The notes: generated by a model not told the origin, from the sequence alone. Numbered from the stretch's first letter, positions 48,179-59,106 are shown. The stretch is 64,000 bases of DNA from Brevundimonas sp. (GCF_016463295.1 NZ_JAEMRO010000001.1:1-64000); one strand, 5' to 3'. Numbers and translations are program-made.

Positions 48179-49063
48179 ATGACCGCCCCTTTGTTCAAGG
48201 GCGTGATCACCGCCCTGATCACACCTCTTCGTGACGGAAACGTGGACGAAGCCGCCTTCGCCACCCTGATCGAGCGCCAGATCGCCGCCGGCGTCGATGG
48301 CGTCGTGCCCATGGGCACGACCGGCGAGGGGGCCAGCATGGACCTGGACGAGCACAAGCATGTGATCGATCTATGCGTGCGACTGGTCGCCGGACGGGTG
48401 CGGGTGATCGCGGGCACGGGCTCGCCCTACACCAAGGAAGCCATCGACCTGGCTCGCCATGCCAAGACGGTCGGGGCAGACGGCGCGCTTGTCGTGACAC
48501 CCTACTACATTCGCCCGTCGCAGGCCGGATTGGCGGCGCATTTCGAGGCGATCGCGGATGCGGTCCAGTTGCCGATCCTGCTGTACAATGTGCCGGGCCG
48601 GACCGGCATCGATCTGGCCAATGAGACGGTGGCGCGGCTGGCGAAGCATCCGAACATTGTCGGCATCAAGGACGCCACCGGCGACATGAGCCGGGTCAGC
48701 TGGATGCATGCCAACATCGACGGGCAGTTCGACCTGATCTCGGGCGATGACCCCAGCTATCTGGGCTATCTGGCCTATGGCGGGGTCGGGTTGATTTCGG
48801 TCGCCTCCAACGTCGCGCCCGAGGCCATGGTGGCGCTGCACAAGGCAGCGATGTCGGGTGATGCGGCCAAGGCGCGGGACTGGCAGGATCGTCTGATCGG
48901 CCTGCACAAGGCCCTTTTCCTCGACAACTCGCCGTCACCGACGAAATACGCCTTGGCGAAGCTGGGCCTGTGCACCGAGGAGGTGCGCCTGCCCCTCTCC
49001 CTGACCGCAGACGCGGTCAAGCCCGCCATCGACCGCGCCATGGCGGATGCGGGCGTCGGCTGA
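48179..49063 (+). CDS. dapA: 4-hydroxy-tetrahydrodipicolinate synthase
   Basis: A 294-residue TIM-barrel aldolase that condenses pyruvate with aspartate semialdehyde at the start of the lysine/diaminopimelate branch. The Schiff-base lysine is Lys164 in GIKDATGD and the catalytic Tyr is Tyr136 in [19 protein letters not shown] also is conserved. ATG at 48179 gives the family start [16 protein letters not shown]. It overlaps smpB by one base (TGATG), a frequent arrangement in alphaproteobacteria. Lysine feedback sites are not assessed. Confidence 0.97.
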   Translation: MTAPLFKGVITALITPLRDGNVDEAAFATLIERQIAAGVDGVVPMGTTGEGASMDLDEHKHVIDLCVRLVAGRVRVIAGTGSPYTKEAIDLARHAKTVGADGALVVTPYYIRPSQAGLAAHFEAIADAVQLPILLYNVPGRTGIDLANETVARLAKHPNIVGIKDATGDMSRVSWMHANIDGQFDLISGDDPSYLGYLAYGGVGLISVASNVAPEAMVALHKAAMSGDAAKARDWQDRLIGLHKALFLDNSPSPTKYALAKLGLCTEEVRLPLSLTADAVKPAIDRAMADAGVG

Positions 49064-49533
49064 TGGCGGCCGAGAAACCCAAGACCAAGCTGCTGGCCGA
49101 GAACCGGCGGGCCAAGTTCGATTATTTCCTGGAGGATTTCGTCGAGGCCGGGATCCAGCTGCTGGGCACCGAGATCAAGGCCCTGCGCGACGGGCGGGCC
49201 AATATCGCCGAAAGCTATGTCTCGCCCGAGGGCCGGGATCTGGTGCTGATCAACGCCGACATCCCGCCGTACAAACAGGCCAATCGCTTCAACCACGAAC
49301 CGCGGCGCCCGCGCCGCCTGCTGCTGCACCGCAAACAGATCGACCGCATGATCGGTGCCGTCCAGCGTGACGGCCAGACCATCATCCCGGTGCGGCTGTA
49401 TCTGAACGAGGCCGGCAAGGCCAAGATCGAGATCGCCATGGCCAAGGGCAAGAAGCTGCACGACAAACGTCAGGCGACAGCAGATCGTGACTGGGCACGG
49501 GACAAGGCGCGTCTGATGAAGGAGCGGGGCTAA
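49063..49533 (+). CDS. smpB: SsrA-binding protein SmpB
   Basis: A 156-residue tmRNA partner for ribosome rescue. The beta-barrel has [36 protein letters not shown] and ESYV. The C-terminal tail that reads the empty mRNA channel is [20 protein letters not shown]. Start at 49063 shares a base with the dapA stop. In Caulobacter SmpB and tmRNA are cell-cycle controlled; no such site is evident here. It converges on the glycosylase gene with a four-base overlap of the stops. Confidence 0.97.
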   Translation: MAAEKPKTKLLAENRRAKFDYFLEDFVEAGIQLLGTEIKALRDGRANIAESYVSPEGRDLVLINADIPPYKQANRFNHEPRRPRRLLLHRKQIDRMIGAVQRDGQTIIPVRLYLNEAGKAKIEIAMAKGKKLHDKRQATADRDWARDKARLMKERG

Positions 49534-50171
49534 GCGTCGATCGCCGCCTTCGCCCGCTCGAAAATTTCCTCGAACATCGCCGCTGTAAGCCGTCCCGTGT
49601 TCGTGTTCAGGCGCGAGCAGTGGTAGCTGTTGATCAGGGTGTAGCCCGCGACCTGACCCTCGACACCGTGGCCCGGCGGGATGGCGGTGCCGGGCAGGCC
49701 CAGGGTCTTCAGGATGCTGCGACGCGAGACGTCGCCCAGGGTGACGATAACCTTCAGCCGGGGCAGTTGGGCCAGGCGGGCCTTCAAAAAGGGGCGGCAG
49801 GTCGCCTCTTCGACCGGCAAAGGCTTGTTCAGCGGCGGGGCGCAACGGACGGCATTGGTGATCATGCAATCGACCAGTTCCAGATCGTCATTCCCGTCCG
49901 GATCGTAATGGCCGCGCGCGAAGCCGGTCTTCTTCAGCGTCTCGTACAGGATGATCCCCGCCCCATCGCCGGTGAAAGGCCGACCCGTACGGTTGGCTCC
50001 GGTCCGGCCGGGGGCCAGTCCCGCGATCAGCAACCTCGCCTTCGGATCGCCGAACGACGGCGCCGGGCCGTTCCACCAGTCGGGATGCGCGGCCTGATTC
50101 TCAGCCCTGTAGGCGACCAGGCGGGGGCATAGCGGGCAGTCGCGGGGCGGTTCGGGCGGGAAGGGGCTCAT
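49530..50171 (-). CDS. Uracil-DNA glycosylase, family 5 type (4Fe-4S)
   Basis: A 213-residue glycosylase of the UdgB group that removes uracil and deaminated bases. Iron-sulfur cysteines are likely those in DCPLCPRL near the N-terminus plus later ones (VRCAPP, EATCRPF). The active-site motif is [20 protein letters not shown], where Ala replaces the catalytic Asp of other families, as expected for family 5. The C-terminal motif is in [15 protein letters not shown]. Start 50171 gives the natural [15 protein letters not shown] opening; sequence further upstream in this frame belongs to the other strand's folK. Confidence 0.9.
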   Translation of the reverse strand: MSPFPPEPPRDCPLCPRLVAYRAENQAAHPDWWNGPAPSFGDPKARLLIAGLAPGRTGANRTGRPFTGDGAGIILYETLKKTGFARGHYDPDGNDDLELVDCMITNAVRCAPPLNKPLPVEEATCRPFLKARLAQLPRLKVIVTLGDVSRRSILKTLGLPGTAIPPGHGVEGQVAGYTLINSYHCSRLNTNTGRLTAAMFEEIFERAKAAIDA

Positions 50172-50243
50172 CGGTCGCTGAATACACTGAGCCTGCACGG
50201 CGTCACACTCCCGCAATGTCTGCGATTGGAGTAGGGTGTGTGG

Positions 50244-50756
50244 ATGGAACGCTATGACGGCCCTCTGGATGAAGCGGTGATCGTGGCGCTTGGCTGCAAC
50301 GACTGCGGCGTCTGGCGCGACTGCCGCGAGGCGCTGGAGGCGGCGCTGGCGCGGTTCCGGGCCGAGGGCATCGATGTGCTGGCCCGATCGTCCTGGTGGT
50401 CGTCGCTGGCCTGGCCAGACCCCACCGATCCACCATTCCTGAACGGCGTCGTCATCGTGCGCAGCGACCACGACCCGCACGGCCTGATGCAGGCGCTTGG
50501 GCGGATAGAGGAAGCCTTTGGCCGCCAGCGCCACCAGCAGAATGCACCACGAACCCTCGATCTGGATCTGATCGCCTACGGCCGGCTGAGTGGAGACCTG
50601 AACGGCCTGATCCTGCCTCATCCGCGGGCGGCGGAAAGGCGCTTCGTCATGGGGCCGCTGGCCGAGATCGCCCCGGACTGGGAGCATCCGCACGGGGGCA
50701 GGGCGGTCGATCTGGTGGACGCCACGACCGTCGGTCGGGACGCGCGAGCCGTCTGA
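50244..50756 (+). CDS. folK: 2-amino-4-hydroxy-6-hydroxymethyldihydropteridine pyrophosphokinase
   Basis: A 170-residue HPPK of folate synthesis. It moves pyrophosphate from ATP to the pterin. Motifs are IVALGCNDCGVWRD at the start, FLNGVVIVRSD, RTLDLDLIAYG with the metal-binding aspartates, and LPHPRAAERRFVMGPLAEI. ATG at 50244 is preferred to GTG at 50238. It stands alone between the divergent glycosylase gene and rpoZ; folB and folP are not nearby. Confidence 0.92.
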   Translation: MERYDGPLDEAVIVALGCNDCGVWRDCREALEAALARFRAEGIDVLARSSWWSSLAWPDPTDPPFLNGVVIVRSDHDPHGLMQALGRIEEAFGRQRHQQNAPRTLDLDLIAYGRLSGDLNGLILPHPRAAERRFVMGPLAEIAPDWEHPHGGRAVDLVDATTVGRDARAV

Positions 50757-50780
50757 CGCCGTATTGCTGCCCATGTGGCG

Positions 50781-50809
50781 TTGCACAATCAGGCTCAACA
50801 CTCTATTTT
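50781..50809 (+). promoter_or_regulatory. Candidate rpoZ promoter
   Basis: TTGCAC at 50781-50786, a 17-base spacer and TATTTT at 50804-50809, the most AT-rich patch in the gap. It predicts a transcript start about 26 bases before rpoZ. Confidence 0.55.
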
Positions 50810-50841
50810 GTGCGGTTCTGATTGCCGCCCGAGGATTTTGA

Positions 50842-51201
50842 ATGGCCCGCGTAACCGTCGAAGACTGCATCGAAAAGGTGCCGAACCGTTTCGGTCTGGT
50901 CCTGCTGGCCGGTCACCGTGCCCGCAACATCGCCAATGGCGCGCCTCTGATGATCGACCGCGACAACGACAAGAACCCCGTCGTCGCCCTGCGTGAAATC
51001 GCCGAGGACAAGGTCGTTCCGGACGACATGACCGAGACCATCATCGTCACCCTGCAACGTGTCGATGAGCGCACCGAAGCCGAAGACGAGGCCGAGATTG
51101 TCGGTCTGCTGGCCGAGCCGCAGCACATGAACATGGCCGAAGCTGAACTGATCCGTGCGCTGCAAAGCGATCGCGACGGTGGCCAGGAGGAGCGGTACTG
51201 A
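50842..51201 (+). CDS. rpoZ: RNA polymerase omega subunit
   Basis: A 119-residue omega that helps assemble the beta' subunit and forms part of the ppGpp site 1 in RNA polymerase. The start [20 protein letters not shown] and [29 protein letters not shown] are diagnostic. A charged C-terminal tail is longer than in E. coli. The (p)ppGpp synthetase/hydrolase gene follows after 98 bases, so the alarmone enzyme and part of its target are co-transcribed. Confidence 0.96.
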   Translation: MARVTVEDCIEKVPNRFGLVLLAGHRARNIANGAPLMIDRDNDKNPVVALREIAEDKVVPDDMTETIIVTLQRVDERTEAEDEAEIVGLLAEPQHMNMAEAELIRALQSDRDGGQEERY

Positions 51202-51299
51202 CGGCCGAACCCGCCAACGGTATCACCATCCTGCCGGCGCGGCAGTCCGCCCCGCCGCTGCAAGCTGCCAATCTGAACGACCCGGACGGAGCCCGTCCG

Positions 51300-53486
51300 G
51301 TGAAGGAAGCATCCGAGCCCAAGGCCCGGGTGCTTCGTCAATTCGAGCTGGTGGAGGCGGTCCGCGCCTATGACCCCACTGCCGACGAGCAGCTGCTGAA
51401 CCGCGCCTATGTCTATGCGATGAAGATGCATGGCTCCCAGCTGCGGGCCAGCGGCGATCCCTATTTCGCCCATCCGATCCAGGTCGCAGGCATACTGACC
51501 GACTACAGGCTCGACACCGCCACCATCGTGACGGCCCTGCTACACGATGTGGTCGAGGACACCTCGGCCACGCGCGACGACATCGCGGCCATGTTCGGCG
51601 AGGAGATCGCAGTCCTGGTCGAGGGCGTGACCAAGCTGAGCCGGCTGGAGCTTCAAGCCGAGCACACGCGCCAGGCGGAGAACCTGCGCAAATTCATCCT
51701 GGCCATTTCCAAGGACGTGCGCGTCCTGCTGGTCAAGCTGGCCGACCGTCTGCACAACATGCGGACGCTGAAATACGTCAAGCCGGAGAAGCGCGAGCGG
51801 ATCAGCCGCGAGACGCTCGAAGTCTATGCGCCGCTGGGCCGGTCGATCGGCATTCATTCGATCGCGTCCGAGCTGGAAGAGCTGGCGTTCGAGCATCTGA
51901 ACCCGACCGCCCGAACGGCCATCGAGCGGCGCCTTGAAGCGTTGAAGCTGGAGCATGGTCGCGCCATCGAGGGCGTATCGCGCGAGGTGGAGCGGGTTCT
52001 TCAGGAGGGTGGGGTCAAGGCCAAGGTCTATGGCCGCCAGAAGACGCCCTATTCGATCTGGCGCAAGCTGCAGCGCAAGTCGGTGGGCTTTTCCTCACTG
52101 TCCGACATCTATGGCTTCCGGGTGATCGTGGAAGCCGAAGACGACTGCTACCGCGCTCTGGGGATCATCCACCGGGCCTGGCCGATGGTGCCCGAGCGGT
52201 TCAAGGATTTCATCTCCACACCCAAGTCTAACAACTATCGCAGCCTGCACACGACGGTCGTGGGACCGTCCGGCCTGCGGATCGAGATGCAGCTGCGGAC
52301 CGAGGCCATGGACCGCGTAGCCGAGGACGGGGTGGCCGCGCACTGGGCCTACAAGAACAAGTCTTATGGCTTCGACAAGGAAGCCATGGAGGCGGACGGC
52401 GGGCGCGACCCCCTGCAGAATCTGCGTCACCTCGTGCAGGTCATCGAGCATGGCGAGGGCGGCGAGGACTGGGTCGAACACGCCAAGCTGGAGATGTATC
52501 TGGAGCAGGTCTTCGTCTTCACGCCCAAAGGGTCGCTGATCACCCTGCCACGCGGCGGTATGGCGCTGGATTTCGCCTATGCCGTACACACCGAGGTCGG
52601 CGACACGGCGGTGGGCGTCAAGATCAACGGCGAGCTGAAGCCGATGCGGACGCAGCTTCAGAACGGCGACGTCGTCGAGATCGTGCGGGGAGCCAAGCGG
52701 GAAATCCCGGTCGACTGGCGCTCCCTGACGGTGACCGGGCGCGCGCGATCGGCCATTCGCCGGCATATCCGCACCTCCGAGCGCGGTGAATTCCAGAAGC
52801 TGGGCCGGACGACCTTCGAACAGACCCTGTCGCGCGCAGGCAAGACGGCGGCGGAGGTGTCCCTGGCCCCGGTGCGGGAGACGCTGGGGTTTATGTCCGA
52901 TGACGACCTGTTCGAGGCGATCGGTCGTGGACGGCTGTCGGCGGCCAAGGTTGGCGAGACCCTGTTCCCCGCACTGAAGGGGCGTCTCAAGGCCGGGCCG
53001 GACCGCAAGCGGATCGCCGACGATCAGGCGCGGTTGTTCGTGCGCGGCGGCGGACTGACGCCGGGTGTCAGCATCCACTTCGGCCACTGCTGTTCGCCGG
53101 TGCCGGGCGACCGCATCGTCGGGATCCTGGAGCCGGAGGCCGGGCTGACGGTCCACACCATCGATTGCCAGAAGCTGGCGGACTTTGCCGACGACGATTC
53201 GGTCTGGCAGGACCTTCAATGGACCCCTCAGGCCGAGCAGGGGGCTGTGGCATCGGCGCGCATCCGCGCCACCATCCAAAACGCACCCGGCGTCCTGGGC
53301 CAGGTCGCCACCCTGATCGGCGAGGCGGGCGGAAACATCCTGAATCTGGTCATGAGCCACCGCCAGCAGGACTTCTTCGACGTCGACATCGACGTGGAGG
53401 TCGAGGACGCCAAACACGCCACCCTGCTGATGGCCGCGCTGCGCGCCAATCCGGCGGTCGATACGGTCGAGCGGGCGCGGGGATAG
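51300..53486 (+). CDS. Bifunctional (p)ppGpp synthetase/hydrolase (Rel/SpoT)
   Basis: A 728-residue long RSH protein. The HD hydrolase domain has [18 protein letters not shown] and [15 protein letters not shown], with [14 protein letters not shown]. The synthetase domain has [24 protein letters not shown] is the bifunctional version of the motif, while RelA-only enzymes have an acidic one. TGS, a helical/zinc-finger region ([12 protein letters not shown]) and a C-terminal ACT domain follow. As the sole visible RSH it should both make and remove the alarmone. The start is GTG at 51300. It follows rpoZ in the same operon. Confidence 0.96.
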   Translation: MKEASEPKARVLRQFELVEAVRAYDPTADEQLLNRAYVYAMKMHGSQLRASGDPYFAHPIQVAGILTDYRLDTATIVTALLHDVVEDTSATRDDIAAMFGEEIAVLVEGVTKLSRLELQAEHTRQAENLRKFILAISKDVRVLLVKLADRLHNMRTLKYVKPEKRERISRETLEVYAPLGRSIGIHSIASELEELAFEHLNPTARTAIERRLEALKLEHGRAIEGVSREVERVLQEGGVKAKVYGRQKTPYSIWRKLQRKSVGFSSLSDIYGFRVIVEAEDDCYRALGIIHRAWPMVPERFKDFISTPKSNNYRSLHTTVVGPSGLRIEMQLRTEAMDRVAEDGVAAHWAYKNKSYGFDKEAMEADGGRDPLQNLRHLVQVIEHGEGGEDWVEHAKLEMYLEQVFVFTPKGSLITLPRGGMALDFAYAVHTEVGDTAVGVKINGELKPMRTQLQNGDVVEIVRGAKREIPVDWRSLTVTGRARSAIRRHIRTSERGEFQKLGRTTFEQTLSRAGKTAAEVSLAPVRETLGFMSDDDLFEAIGRGRLSAAKVGETLFPALKGRLKAGPDRKRIADDQARLFVRGGGLTPGVSIHFGHCCSPVPGDRIVGILEPEAGLTVHTIDCQKLADFADDDSVWQDLQWTPQAEQGAVASARIRATIQNAPGVLGQVATLIGEAGGNILNLVMSHRQQDFFDVDIDVEVEDAKHATLLMAALRANPAVDTVERARG

Positions 53487-53523
53487 GCTTGGACGGCGCG
53501 GCAACGCTCGCTATGACGATGCC

Positions 53524-54108
53524 ATGAACACCGAAGATGTCCTGAACGAATTCCGCGATGCCGGGGCCCTGCGCGAGGGGCATTTCGTGCTGTCATCCGG
53601 CCTGCACAGCCCGGTCTTTCTGCAGAAGAATCTGGTCTTCATGGATACGGCTCGCTGCGAGCGGCTGTGCAAGGCGCTGGCGGAGAAGATCGTAGCCACT
53701 GTCGGCGCGGTCGATGTCGCCATCTCCCCGGCCGTCGGGGGCATCATCCCGGGCTACGAGACGGCGCGGCACCTGAAGGTGCGCTCGCTCTACGTCGAAC
53801 GTGAGGGCGGACAGTTCAAGCTGCGTCGCGGCTTTAAGGTCGAACCGGGCGAGAAGGTCGTGATGGTCGAGGATATCGTCACTACGGGGCTGTCCTCGCG
53901 CGAATGTATCGCTGCCATCCAGGCGGCGGGCGGTGAGGTGGTCGCGGCGGCCTGTATCGTCGATCGCTCCGGCGGTCGTGCCGACGTCGGGGTGCCGCTG
54001 GTCGCGCTGGCGACGCTGGATGTGCCGGCCTATGCGGCGGATGCCCTGCCGCCAGAACTGGCGGCCCTGCCCATTGAGGATCCGGGTAGCCGGCGGTTGA
54101 GCCGATGA
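53524..54108 (+). CDS. pyrE: Orotate phosphoribosyltransferase
   Basis: A 194-residue type I phosphoribosyltransferase of UMP synthesis, turning orotate and PRPP into OMP. The PRPP loop is [14 protein letters not shown], and [17 protein letters not shown] and [15 protein letters not shown] are typical. It follows the rsh gene by 37 bases and overlaps pdxJ by four bases (ATGA). Confidence 0.95.
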   Translation: MNTEDVLNEFRDAGALREGHFVLSSGLHSPVFLQKNLVFMDTARCERLCKALAEKIVATVGAVDVAISPAVGGIIPGYETARHLKVRSLYVEREGGQFKLRRGFKVEPGEKVVMVEDIVTTGLSSRECIAAIQAAGGEVVAAACIVDRSGGRADVGVPLVALATLDVPAYAADALPPELAALPIEDPGSRRLSR

Positions 54109-54866
54109 CCCATCCTCTGCGTCTGGGCGTCAATATCGACCATGTGGCCACGGTGCGGAATGCGCGTGGCGGTCTGAATCCCGATCCGGTCCGGGCGGCG
54201 CGTGAGGCCTTGGAAGCCGGTGCAGACGGCATTACGGCGCACCTTCGTGAGGATCGTCGGCATATTTCGGATGCCGACATCGATGGCCTGTCGGCACTGC
54301 TGCGAGAACAGGCGCGGCCCCTGAACCTGGAAATGGCCGTCACCCAGGAGATGCTGGCCATCGCCCTGCATCATCGCCCCCACGCCGTCTGCCTGGTGCC
54401 GGAAAAGCGCGAGGAGCGCACGACCGAGGGCGGGCTGGACGTCGTCGGTGGCCACAACTGGATCACGCCCTTCGTCGGTCAGCTGAATGAAGCGGGGTGC
54501 AGGGTGTCGCTGTTCATCGGGGCCGACCCCGAACAGATCCACGCGGCCCAGCGAACGGGGGCCGCCGTCGTCGAGCTGCATACCGGGGCCTTCTGCGACG
54601 CCGTGCGCGAGGGTCGGGTCGAGGATGCGCAGGCGGAGCTGTTCGCACTTCGGGACGGGGCCACACTGGCCGCTCGGCTGGGACTGGAAGTCCATGCCGG
54701 ACACGGCATCGACTATGAAACGGTCACAGCGGTCGCGGCCATCCCCGAGATCGCCGAGCTGAACATCGGCCACTTCCTGATCGGAGAGGCGATTTTCGTC
54801 GGCTTGGGCCCGGCTATCGACAGGATGCGAGCCCTGATGGACGCGGCGCGCGAGCCTGCCGCATGA
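54105..54866 (+). CDS. pdxJ: Pyridoxine 5'-phosphate synthase
   Basis: A 253-residue TIM barrel that joins 1-deoxyxylulose 5-phosphate and 3-amino-2-oxopropyl phosphate to give PNP in the DXP-dependent vitamin B6 route. [45 protein letters not shown] and [10 protein letters not shown] are diagnostic. It has four-base overlaps with pyrE and acpS, a typical pdxJ-acpS pair. Confidence 0.97.
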   Translation: MTHPLRLGVNIDHVATVRNARGGLNPDPVRAAREALEAGADGITAHLREDRRHISDADIDGLSALLREQARPLNLEMAVTQEMLAIALHHRPHAVCLVPEKREERTTEGGLDVVGGHNWITPFVGQLNEAGCRVSLFIGADPEQIHAAQRTGAAVVELHTGAFCDAVREGRVEDAQAELFALRDGATLAARLGLEVHAGHGIDYETVTAVAAIPEIAELNIGHFLIGEAIFVGLGPAIDRMRALMDAAREPAA

Positions 54867-55264
54867 TCATCGGTGTCGGGGCTGACCTGTCGGACATCCG
54901 ACGTATCCAGGCCTCGCTGGACCGGTTCGGCGACCGGTTCAAGCAGCGCTGCTTTACCGAACACGAACGCGCCCGTTCCGACCGCAAGCCGGACCCGGCC
55001 TGGAGCTATGCCAAGCGGTTCGCGGCCAAGGAGGCCTGCGCCAAGGCACTGGGCACGGGCATGCGGGCCGATGTCTACTGGCGGGACATGGGGGTGGTGA
55101 ACCTGCGCACGGGCCAGCCGACCTTGGCCCTGACCGGTCATGCCGCCGAGCATCTGCATCGCCTGATGCCGCCGGGCCATGAGCCGCGTATTCATCTGAC
55201 ACTGAGCGACGAACACCCCTATGCACTCGCCTTCGTGGTGATCGAAGCCTTGCCCGTGGCGTAA
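54863..55264 (+). CDS. acpS: Holo-[acyl carrier protein] synthase
   Basis: A 133-residue phosphopantetheinyl transferase that activates ACP for fatty acid synthesis. The metal/CoA sites are [15 protein letters not shown] and [20 protein letters not shown], followed by W(R)DMGVVN and [18 protein letters not shown]. It starts with ATGA overlap on pdxJ and is 60 bases before lepB. Confidence 0.96.
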   Translation: MIIGVGADLSDIRRIQASLDRFGDRFKQRCFTEHERARSDRKPDPAWSYAKRFAAKEACAKALGTGMRADVYWRDMGVVNLRTGQPTLALTGHAAEHLHRLMPPGHEPRIHLTLSDEHPYALAFVVIEALPVA

Positions 55265-55324
55265 TCAGCCTATACCGACCGTTCGACTTTGATCCGCGTT
55301 CACGCGGCTGGGAATGACTTTCTG

Positions 55325-56140
55325 ATGAGCGACGACACCACGTCCAATGCGCCGGTTACGGACATCAAGCGCACCCCCATCTTCGGTGGCGGCAAGACCG
55401 AGAAGAAGAAGCCACAGAACGAGGGTCTGGAGATCTTCAAGACCATCTTCTACGCCCTGTTGATCGCCCTCGTCCTGCGGGTCCTGCTGTTTCAGCCGTT
55501 CACCATCCCGTCGGCCTCGATGGAGCCCAACCTGTACGAGGGCGATTATATCGTCGTGTCGAAATGGTCCTATGGCTATTCACGCCATTCGATGCCGTTC
55601 AGCCCCGAGATTTTCGAAGGTCGTATCTTCGGTTCGGCTCCGAAGCGGGGCGACATCGCTGTCTTCAAACTGCCGCGTGACAACCGCACCGACTATATCA
55701 AGCGCGTGATCGGTTTGCCCGGCGACCGGGTGCAGATGATCGACAACGTGCTGCACATCAACAACGTCGCGGTTCGTGACGTGGTGGTCTCCGGCAACGA
55801 ACTGTCCGGCATGTTTGGCCAGCAGGTGATCCAGGCGCGCGAAACCCTGCCGGGTGGCAAGACCTTCACCATTCAGGATTTCGGTCCCGGAAACGATCTG
55901 GACAACACACCTGCGTTCGAAGTGCCCGCCGGTCATTACTTCATGATGGGCGACAACCGCGACAACTCGATCGACAGTCGGGTCGAGCAGACCCAGGGCG
56001 TGGGCATGGTCCCGGAAGAGAACCTGGTCGGCAAGGCCGAGATCATCCTGCTGTCGTGGGAGCCGGGTGCTTCGCTGTGGAACCCGGTCAGCTGGTTCTC
56101 CAACATCCGCCCAAGCCGGTTCTTCCGCGTCCTCGACTGA
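55325..56140 (+). CDS. lepB: Signal peptidase I
   Basis: A 271-residue membrane protease that removes Sec (and Tat) signal peptides. One membrane helix (IFYALLIALVLRVLLFQPF) precedes the catalytic Ser65 in PSASMEPNL and Lys126 in DYIKRVIGLPGD; GDNRDNSIDSR is the last conserved box. A basic N-terminal region of about 45 residues is cytoplasmic. ATG at 55325 is chosen over one 12 codons upstream, as the MSDDTTSN start is simpler and typical. One base overlaps rnc. The lepB-rnc-era order is highly conserved. Confidence 0.96.
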   Translation: MSDDTTSNAPVTDIKRTPIFGGGKTEKKKPQNEGLEIFKTIFYALLIALVLRVLLFQPFTIPSASMEPNLYEGDYIVVSKWSYGYSRHSMPFSPEIFEGRIFGSAPKRGDIAVFKLPRDNRTDYIKRVIGLPGDRVQMIDNVLHINNVAVRDVVVSGNELSGMFGQQVIQARETLPGGKTFTIQDFGPGNDLDNTPAFEVPAGHYFMMGDNRDNSIDSRVEQTQGVGMVPEENLVGKAEIILLSWEPGASLWNPVSWFSNIRPSRFFRVLD

Positions 56141-56856
56141 TGGCCGATCGTCGCGCAGAGGCGGTGCGCGCGCTGTCGACGGCCCTGGGCTACCGCTTTG
56201 CCGATCCGCGCCTGCTCGACCTTGCCCTGACCCATGCCAGCGTGGGGGAGGGGGCGGAGCGCGATGCGCGTGGCCGCCCGTTCGCCGACAATCAGCGGCT
56301 GGAGTTTCTGGGAGACCGGGTCCTGGGCCTGCTGGTCGCCGACCGGCTGATGCGCGACTTCCCCAACGCAAACGAAGGCGACATGTCCTCGCGTCTGCAT
56401 GCGCTTGTCGACAAGGCCGCCTGCGCCCGCGCCGCAGAGTCGCTCGGGGTCGGGCCCGCCATGCGATTGTCGCCCGGCGAGGCCAAACAGGGCGGGCGGC
56501 GTCGCGAAGGCGTTTTGGGCGATGCGATGGAGGCCCTTCTGGCGGCCGCCTGGCTGGACGGCGGCATGGAGGCCGCGCAGACCGTGTTCGATCGCGCCTG
56601 GGCTGCCGAACTGGCCGCGCCGCCCGTGCGCTCGGTCAGCAATCCCAAATCGGCGCTGCAAGAGTGGGCCCTGGGTCAGGCCAAGGCCCTGCCCACCTAC
56701 CGCATTCTCGAACGGACGGGCTCCGACCACGCTCCGACCTTCACGGTCGAGGTGAACGTCGATGGCTATGCGCCCTTGACCGCACAGGGGCGTTCGCGTC
56801 AGGACGCAGAGAAGACGGCCGCCATCGGCCTGTTGCAACGTGAAGGCGTCATTTGA
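56140..56856 (+). CDS. rnc: Ribonuclease III
   Basis: A 238-residue double-strand RNA endonuclease for rRNA and mRNA processing. The signature is RLEFLGDRVLGLLVAD (catalytic Glu/Asp), with DAMEALLAAAWLDGG for the second metal side. A C-terminal dsRNA-binding domain begins at NPKSALQEWALGQ and ends in KTAAIGLLQREG. It starts on the last base of the lepB stop and ends in a TTGA overlap with era. Confidence 0.96.
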   Translation: MADRRAEAVRALSTALGYRFADPRLLDLALTHASVGEGAERDARGRPFADNQRLEFLGDRVLGLLVADRLMRDFPNANEGDMSSRLHALVDKAACARAAESLGVGPAMRLSPGEAKQGGRRREGVLGDAMEALLAAAWLDGGMEAAQTVFDRAWAAELAAPPVRSVSNPKSALQEWALGQAKALPTYRILERTGSDHAPTFTVEVNVDGYAPLTAQGRSRQDAEKTAAIGLLQREGVI

Positions 56857-57812
56857 CCGAGCCCCAGGACAGCAGCCTGACCACCCGTGCGGGCTTTGCC
56901 GCCATCATCGGCGCGCCCAATGCCGGCAAGTCCACGCTGGTCAATCGGCTGACGGGCACCAAGGTTTCGATCGTCACCCAGAAGGTCCAAACGACGCGCT
57001 TTCCCGTGCGCGGCATCGCCATCGAGGGCGACGCCCAGATCGTGCTGGTGGACACGCCGGGCATTTTCACACCCCGCCGCCGGCTGGACCGGGCCATGGT
57101 CGCCTCGGCCTGGGGCGGAGCGGACGATGCCGATGTGGTGATCCACCTGATCGACGCGGCCTCGCACATCGCCTCCGAGGGCAAGGAGGGTCAGGCGGCG
57201 GATCGGCGCTCGGCTGAAGACACCGAAACGATCATCGCCAATCTGAAGGCGGCCGGCAAACAGGTCATCCTGGCGCTGAACAAGATCGACGGCATGCGCC
57301 GCGACACCCTGCTGGCCCTGTCGCATCAGCTGTTCGAGACAGGTGTCTACTCCGAAGTTTATATGATTTCGGCCCTGAGCGGCGATGGCGTGGACGACCT
57401 GAAGCAGCGGCTGGCCCGCGCCATGCCTGTGGGGCCGTGGCTCTATCCGGAAGACCAATCCGCCGATGTGCCGATGCGCGTTCTGGCCGCCGAGATCACG
57501 CGCGAGAAGGTCTATCTGCGCGTTCACGAAGAACTGCCCTATTCGGCGGCGGTCGAGACGACGTCCTTCGAGGACAAGGCCGACGGTTCGGCCCGCATAG
57601 AGCAGACCATCTATGTCGAGCGCGAGAGCCAGCGGCCCATCGTCCTGGGCAAGGGCGGCCAGACCCTGAAATGGATAGGGCAGAAGTCGCGCGAGGAACT
57701 GACGGAGTTGCTGGATCGGCCCGTTCACCTGTTCCTGACCGTCAAGGTCGATCCGAAGTGGCAGGACAGCCGCGCCCTGTACGCCCAGTTCGGGCTGGAT
57801 TTCGACGTCTGA
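56853..57812 (+). CDS. era: GTPase Era
   Basis: A 319-residue GTPase for 16S rRNA maturation and 30S assembly. G1 is GAPNAGKSTLVN, G3 is DTPG, G4 is NKID, and the KH RNA-binding domain lies in the C-terminal part (ERESQRPIVLGKGGQTLKWI). The start is TTG at 56853, overlapping the rnc stop by four bases, an uncommon joint but the only start that fits. The linked rnc product acts on the same rRNA precursor. Confidence 0.96.
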   Translation: MTEPQDSSLTTRAGFAAIIGAPNAGKSTLVNRLTGTKVSIVTQKVQTTRFPVRGIAIEGDAQIVLVDTPGIFTPRRRLDRAMVASAWGGADDADVVIHLIDAASHIASEGKEGQAADRRSAEDTETIIANLKAAGKQVILALNKIDGMRRDTLLALSHQLFETGVYSEVYMISALSGDGVDDLKQRLARAMPVGPWLYPEDQSADVPMRVLAAEITREKVYLRVHEELPYSAAVETTSFEDKADGSARIEQTIYVERESQRPIVLGKGGQTLKWIGQKSREELTELLDRPVHLFLTVKVDPKWQDSRALYAQFGLDFDV

Positions 57813-57816
57813 TCTC

Positions 57817-59049
57817 TTGTTCCACGTCCCCCGACATTCCGGTGGCCACCCGCGCCTGACCATTGCGGTCATCAGCGCCGTGCTGATCGCCTCGGCCGGC
57901 CTGATCGGCTGGTTCAGCGTGCGTCCCAACGCCGAGGCCTCGGCTGTGACGGGAACCTCCGCACCGTCACGCCCGCCTCTGGTCGTGGTCGAGAGCCTGC
58001 CGAACCTGAAGGCGCATCTGGACCGCTGGGGTGCCAACGATCAGTTCACGGGCGCGGTGCTGGTGGCGAAGGGCGACCAGATCCTGTTTCGCCAGACCTA
58101 TGGCATGGCGGATCGCGCGACGGGTGAGCCGTTGAGGCTGGATTCCCGCTTCCGCCTGGCCTCGGTCAGCAAGCAGTTCACGGCCGCCGCCATCCTGCGC
58201 CTGCAGGACGAGGGCAAGCTGTCGGTGGACGATCCCCTCTGCCGATGGATCGAGGACTGCCCGCCCGCCTGGGCTCCGATCCGTCTGCATCATCTGTTGT
58301 CGCACACGTCCGGCATCCCGGACCTGATGGCGCGACCCGGCTGGGGCAATCGGCGGGTCACGCCAGCGACGCCGCAGGAATTGACAGAAGACTCAAAGCG
58401 TTTTGGGCTCAGCTTCACGCCAGGTACCAAGGTCGGTTACAACAATGCGGCCTATAATCTGCTCGGCATCGTGGTCGAGAAGGCCAGTGGTCAGCCTCTG
58501 CACGACTACCTCCGCACCGCCTTCTTCGAACCGCTGGGCATGAAGGATACGGGCTATGACGACGACCGGTCCGGTGTCGTCATGGGCTATGCCAATCTGG
58601 CAGGCGGGGTGACCCCGCAGCCGAATGCCAACCTGTCCATCATCTTCGCGGCAGGCGCGCTGTATTCCACGCTGGACGACCTTCTCATCTGGGAGCGGGC
58701 CCTGCATCAAGGCGATCTTCTGACCCCCGCCAGCTATGCCCAGATGATCGCCGACCATTCGCCAGCCGATACGCCGGACGAACGAGGGCGACCGCACCGG
58801 GCCTGGGGCTATGGGGTCTTCGCCAACAGTCTGGGTCGTCGTGTCAGCCCCGGCTTTAACGAGCGCCAGATCTACCACACCGGCAGCTGGTCCGGGTTCC
58901 GCAACATGATGACCCACCAGCCGGATCAGGATGTGACGGTGATCGTCCTGTCCAACAACTACCACCAGCGTGATGCGGTCTTCCTGATTTCCCAGCAGGC
59001 CATGGCCGAGGCGCTGGGGCATTCTTTTCCGACGACCATGTCGCGTTGA
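57817..59049 (+). CDS. Serine hydrolase of the class C beta-lactamase fold
   Basis: A 410-residue exported or membrane-anchored hydrolase. Residues 15-33 are a hydrophobic helix. The SxxK motif is Ser116-Lys119 in LASVSKQF, the YxN motif is in GYNNAAYNLLG, and YHTGSWSGF provides the HTG triad. This is the beta-lactamase/D-alanyl carboxypeptidase/esterase (EstB) family; the actual substrate is open and nothing marks it as a resistance enzyme. The start is TTG at 57817, five bases after the era stop. It interrupts the otherwise standard era-recO order. Confidence 0.85.
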   Translation: MFHVPRHSGGHPRLTIAVISAVLIASAGLIGWFSVRPNAEASAVTGTSAPSRPPLVVVESLPNLKAHLDRWGANDQFTGAVLVAKGDQILFRQTYGMADRATGEPLRLDSRFRLASVSKQFTAAAILRLQDEGKLSVDDPLCRWIEDCPPAWAPIRLHHLLSHTSGIPDLMARPGWGNRRVTPATPQELTEDSKRFGLSFTPGTKVGYNNAAYNLLGIVVEKASGQPLHDYLRTAFFEPLGMKDTGYDDDRSGVVMGYANLAGGVTPQPNANLSIIFAAGALYSTLDDLLIWERALHQGDLLTPASYAQMIADHSPADTPDERGRPHRAWGYGVFANSLGRRVSPGFNERQIYHTGSWSGFRNMMTHQPDQDVTVIVLSNNYHQRDAVFLISQQAMAEALGHSFPTTMSR

Positions 59050-59106
59050 GCCTGGAACGCGCTGTCGTCGCAGGGGTTGGGTCTGGTGAAAACCGGAGCC
59101 CCCCCC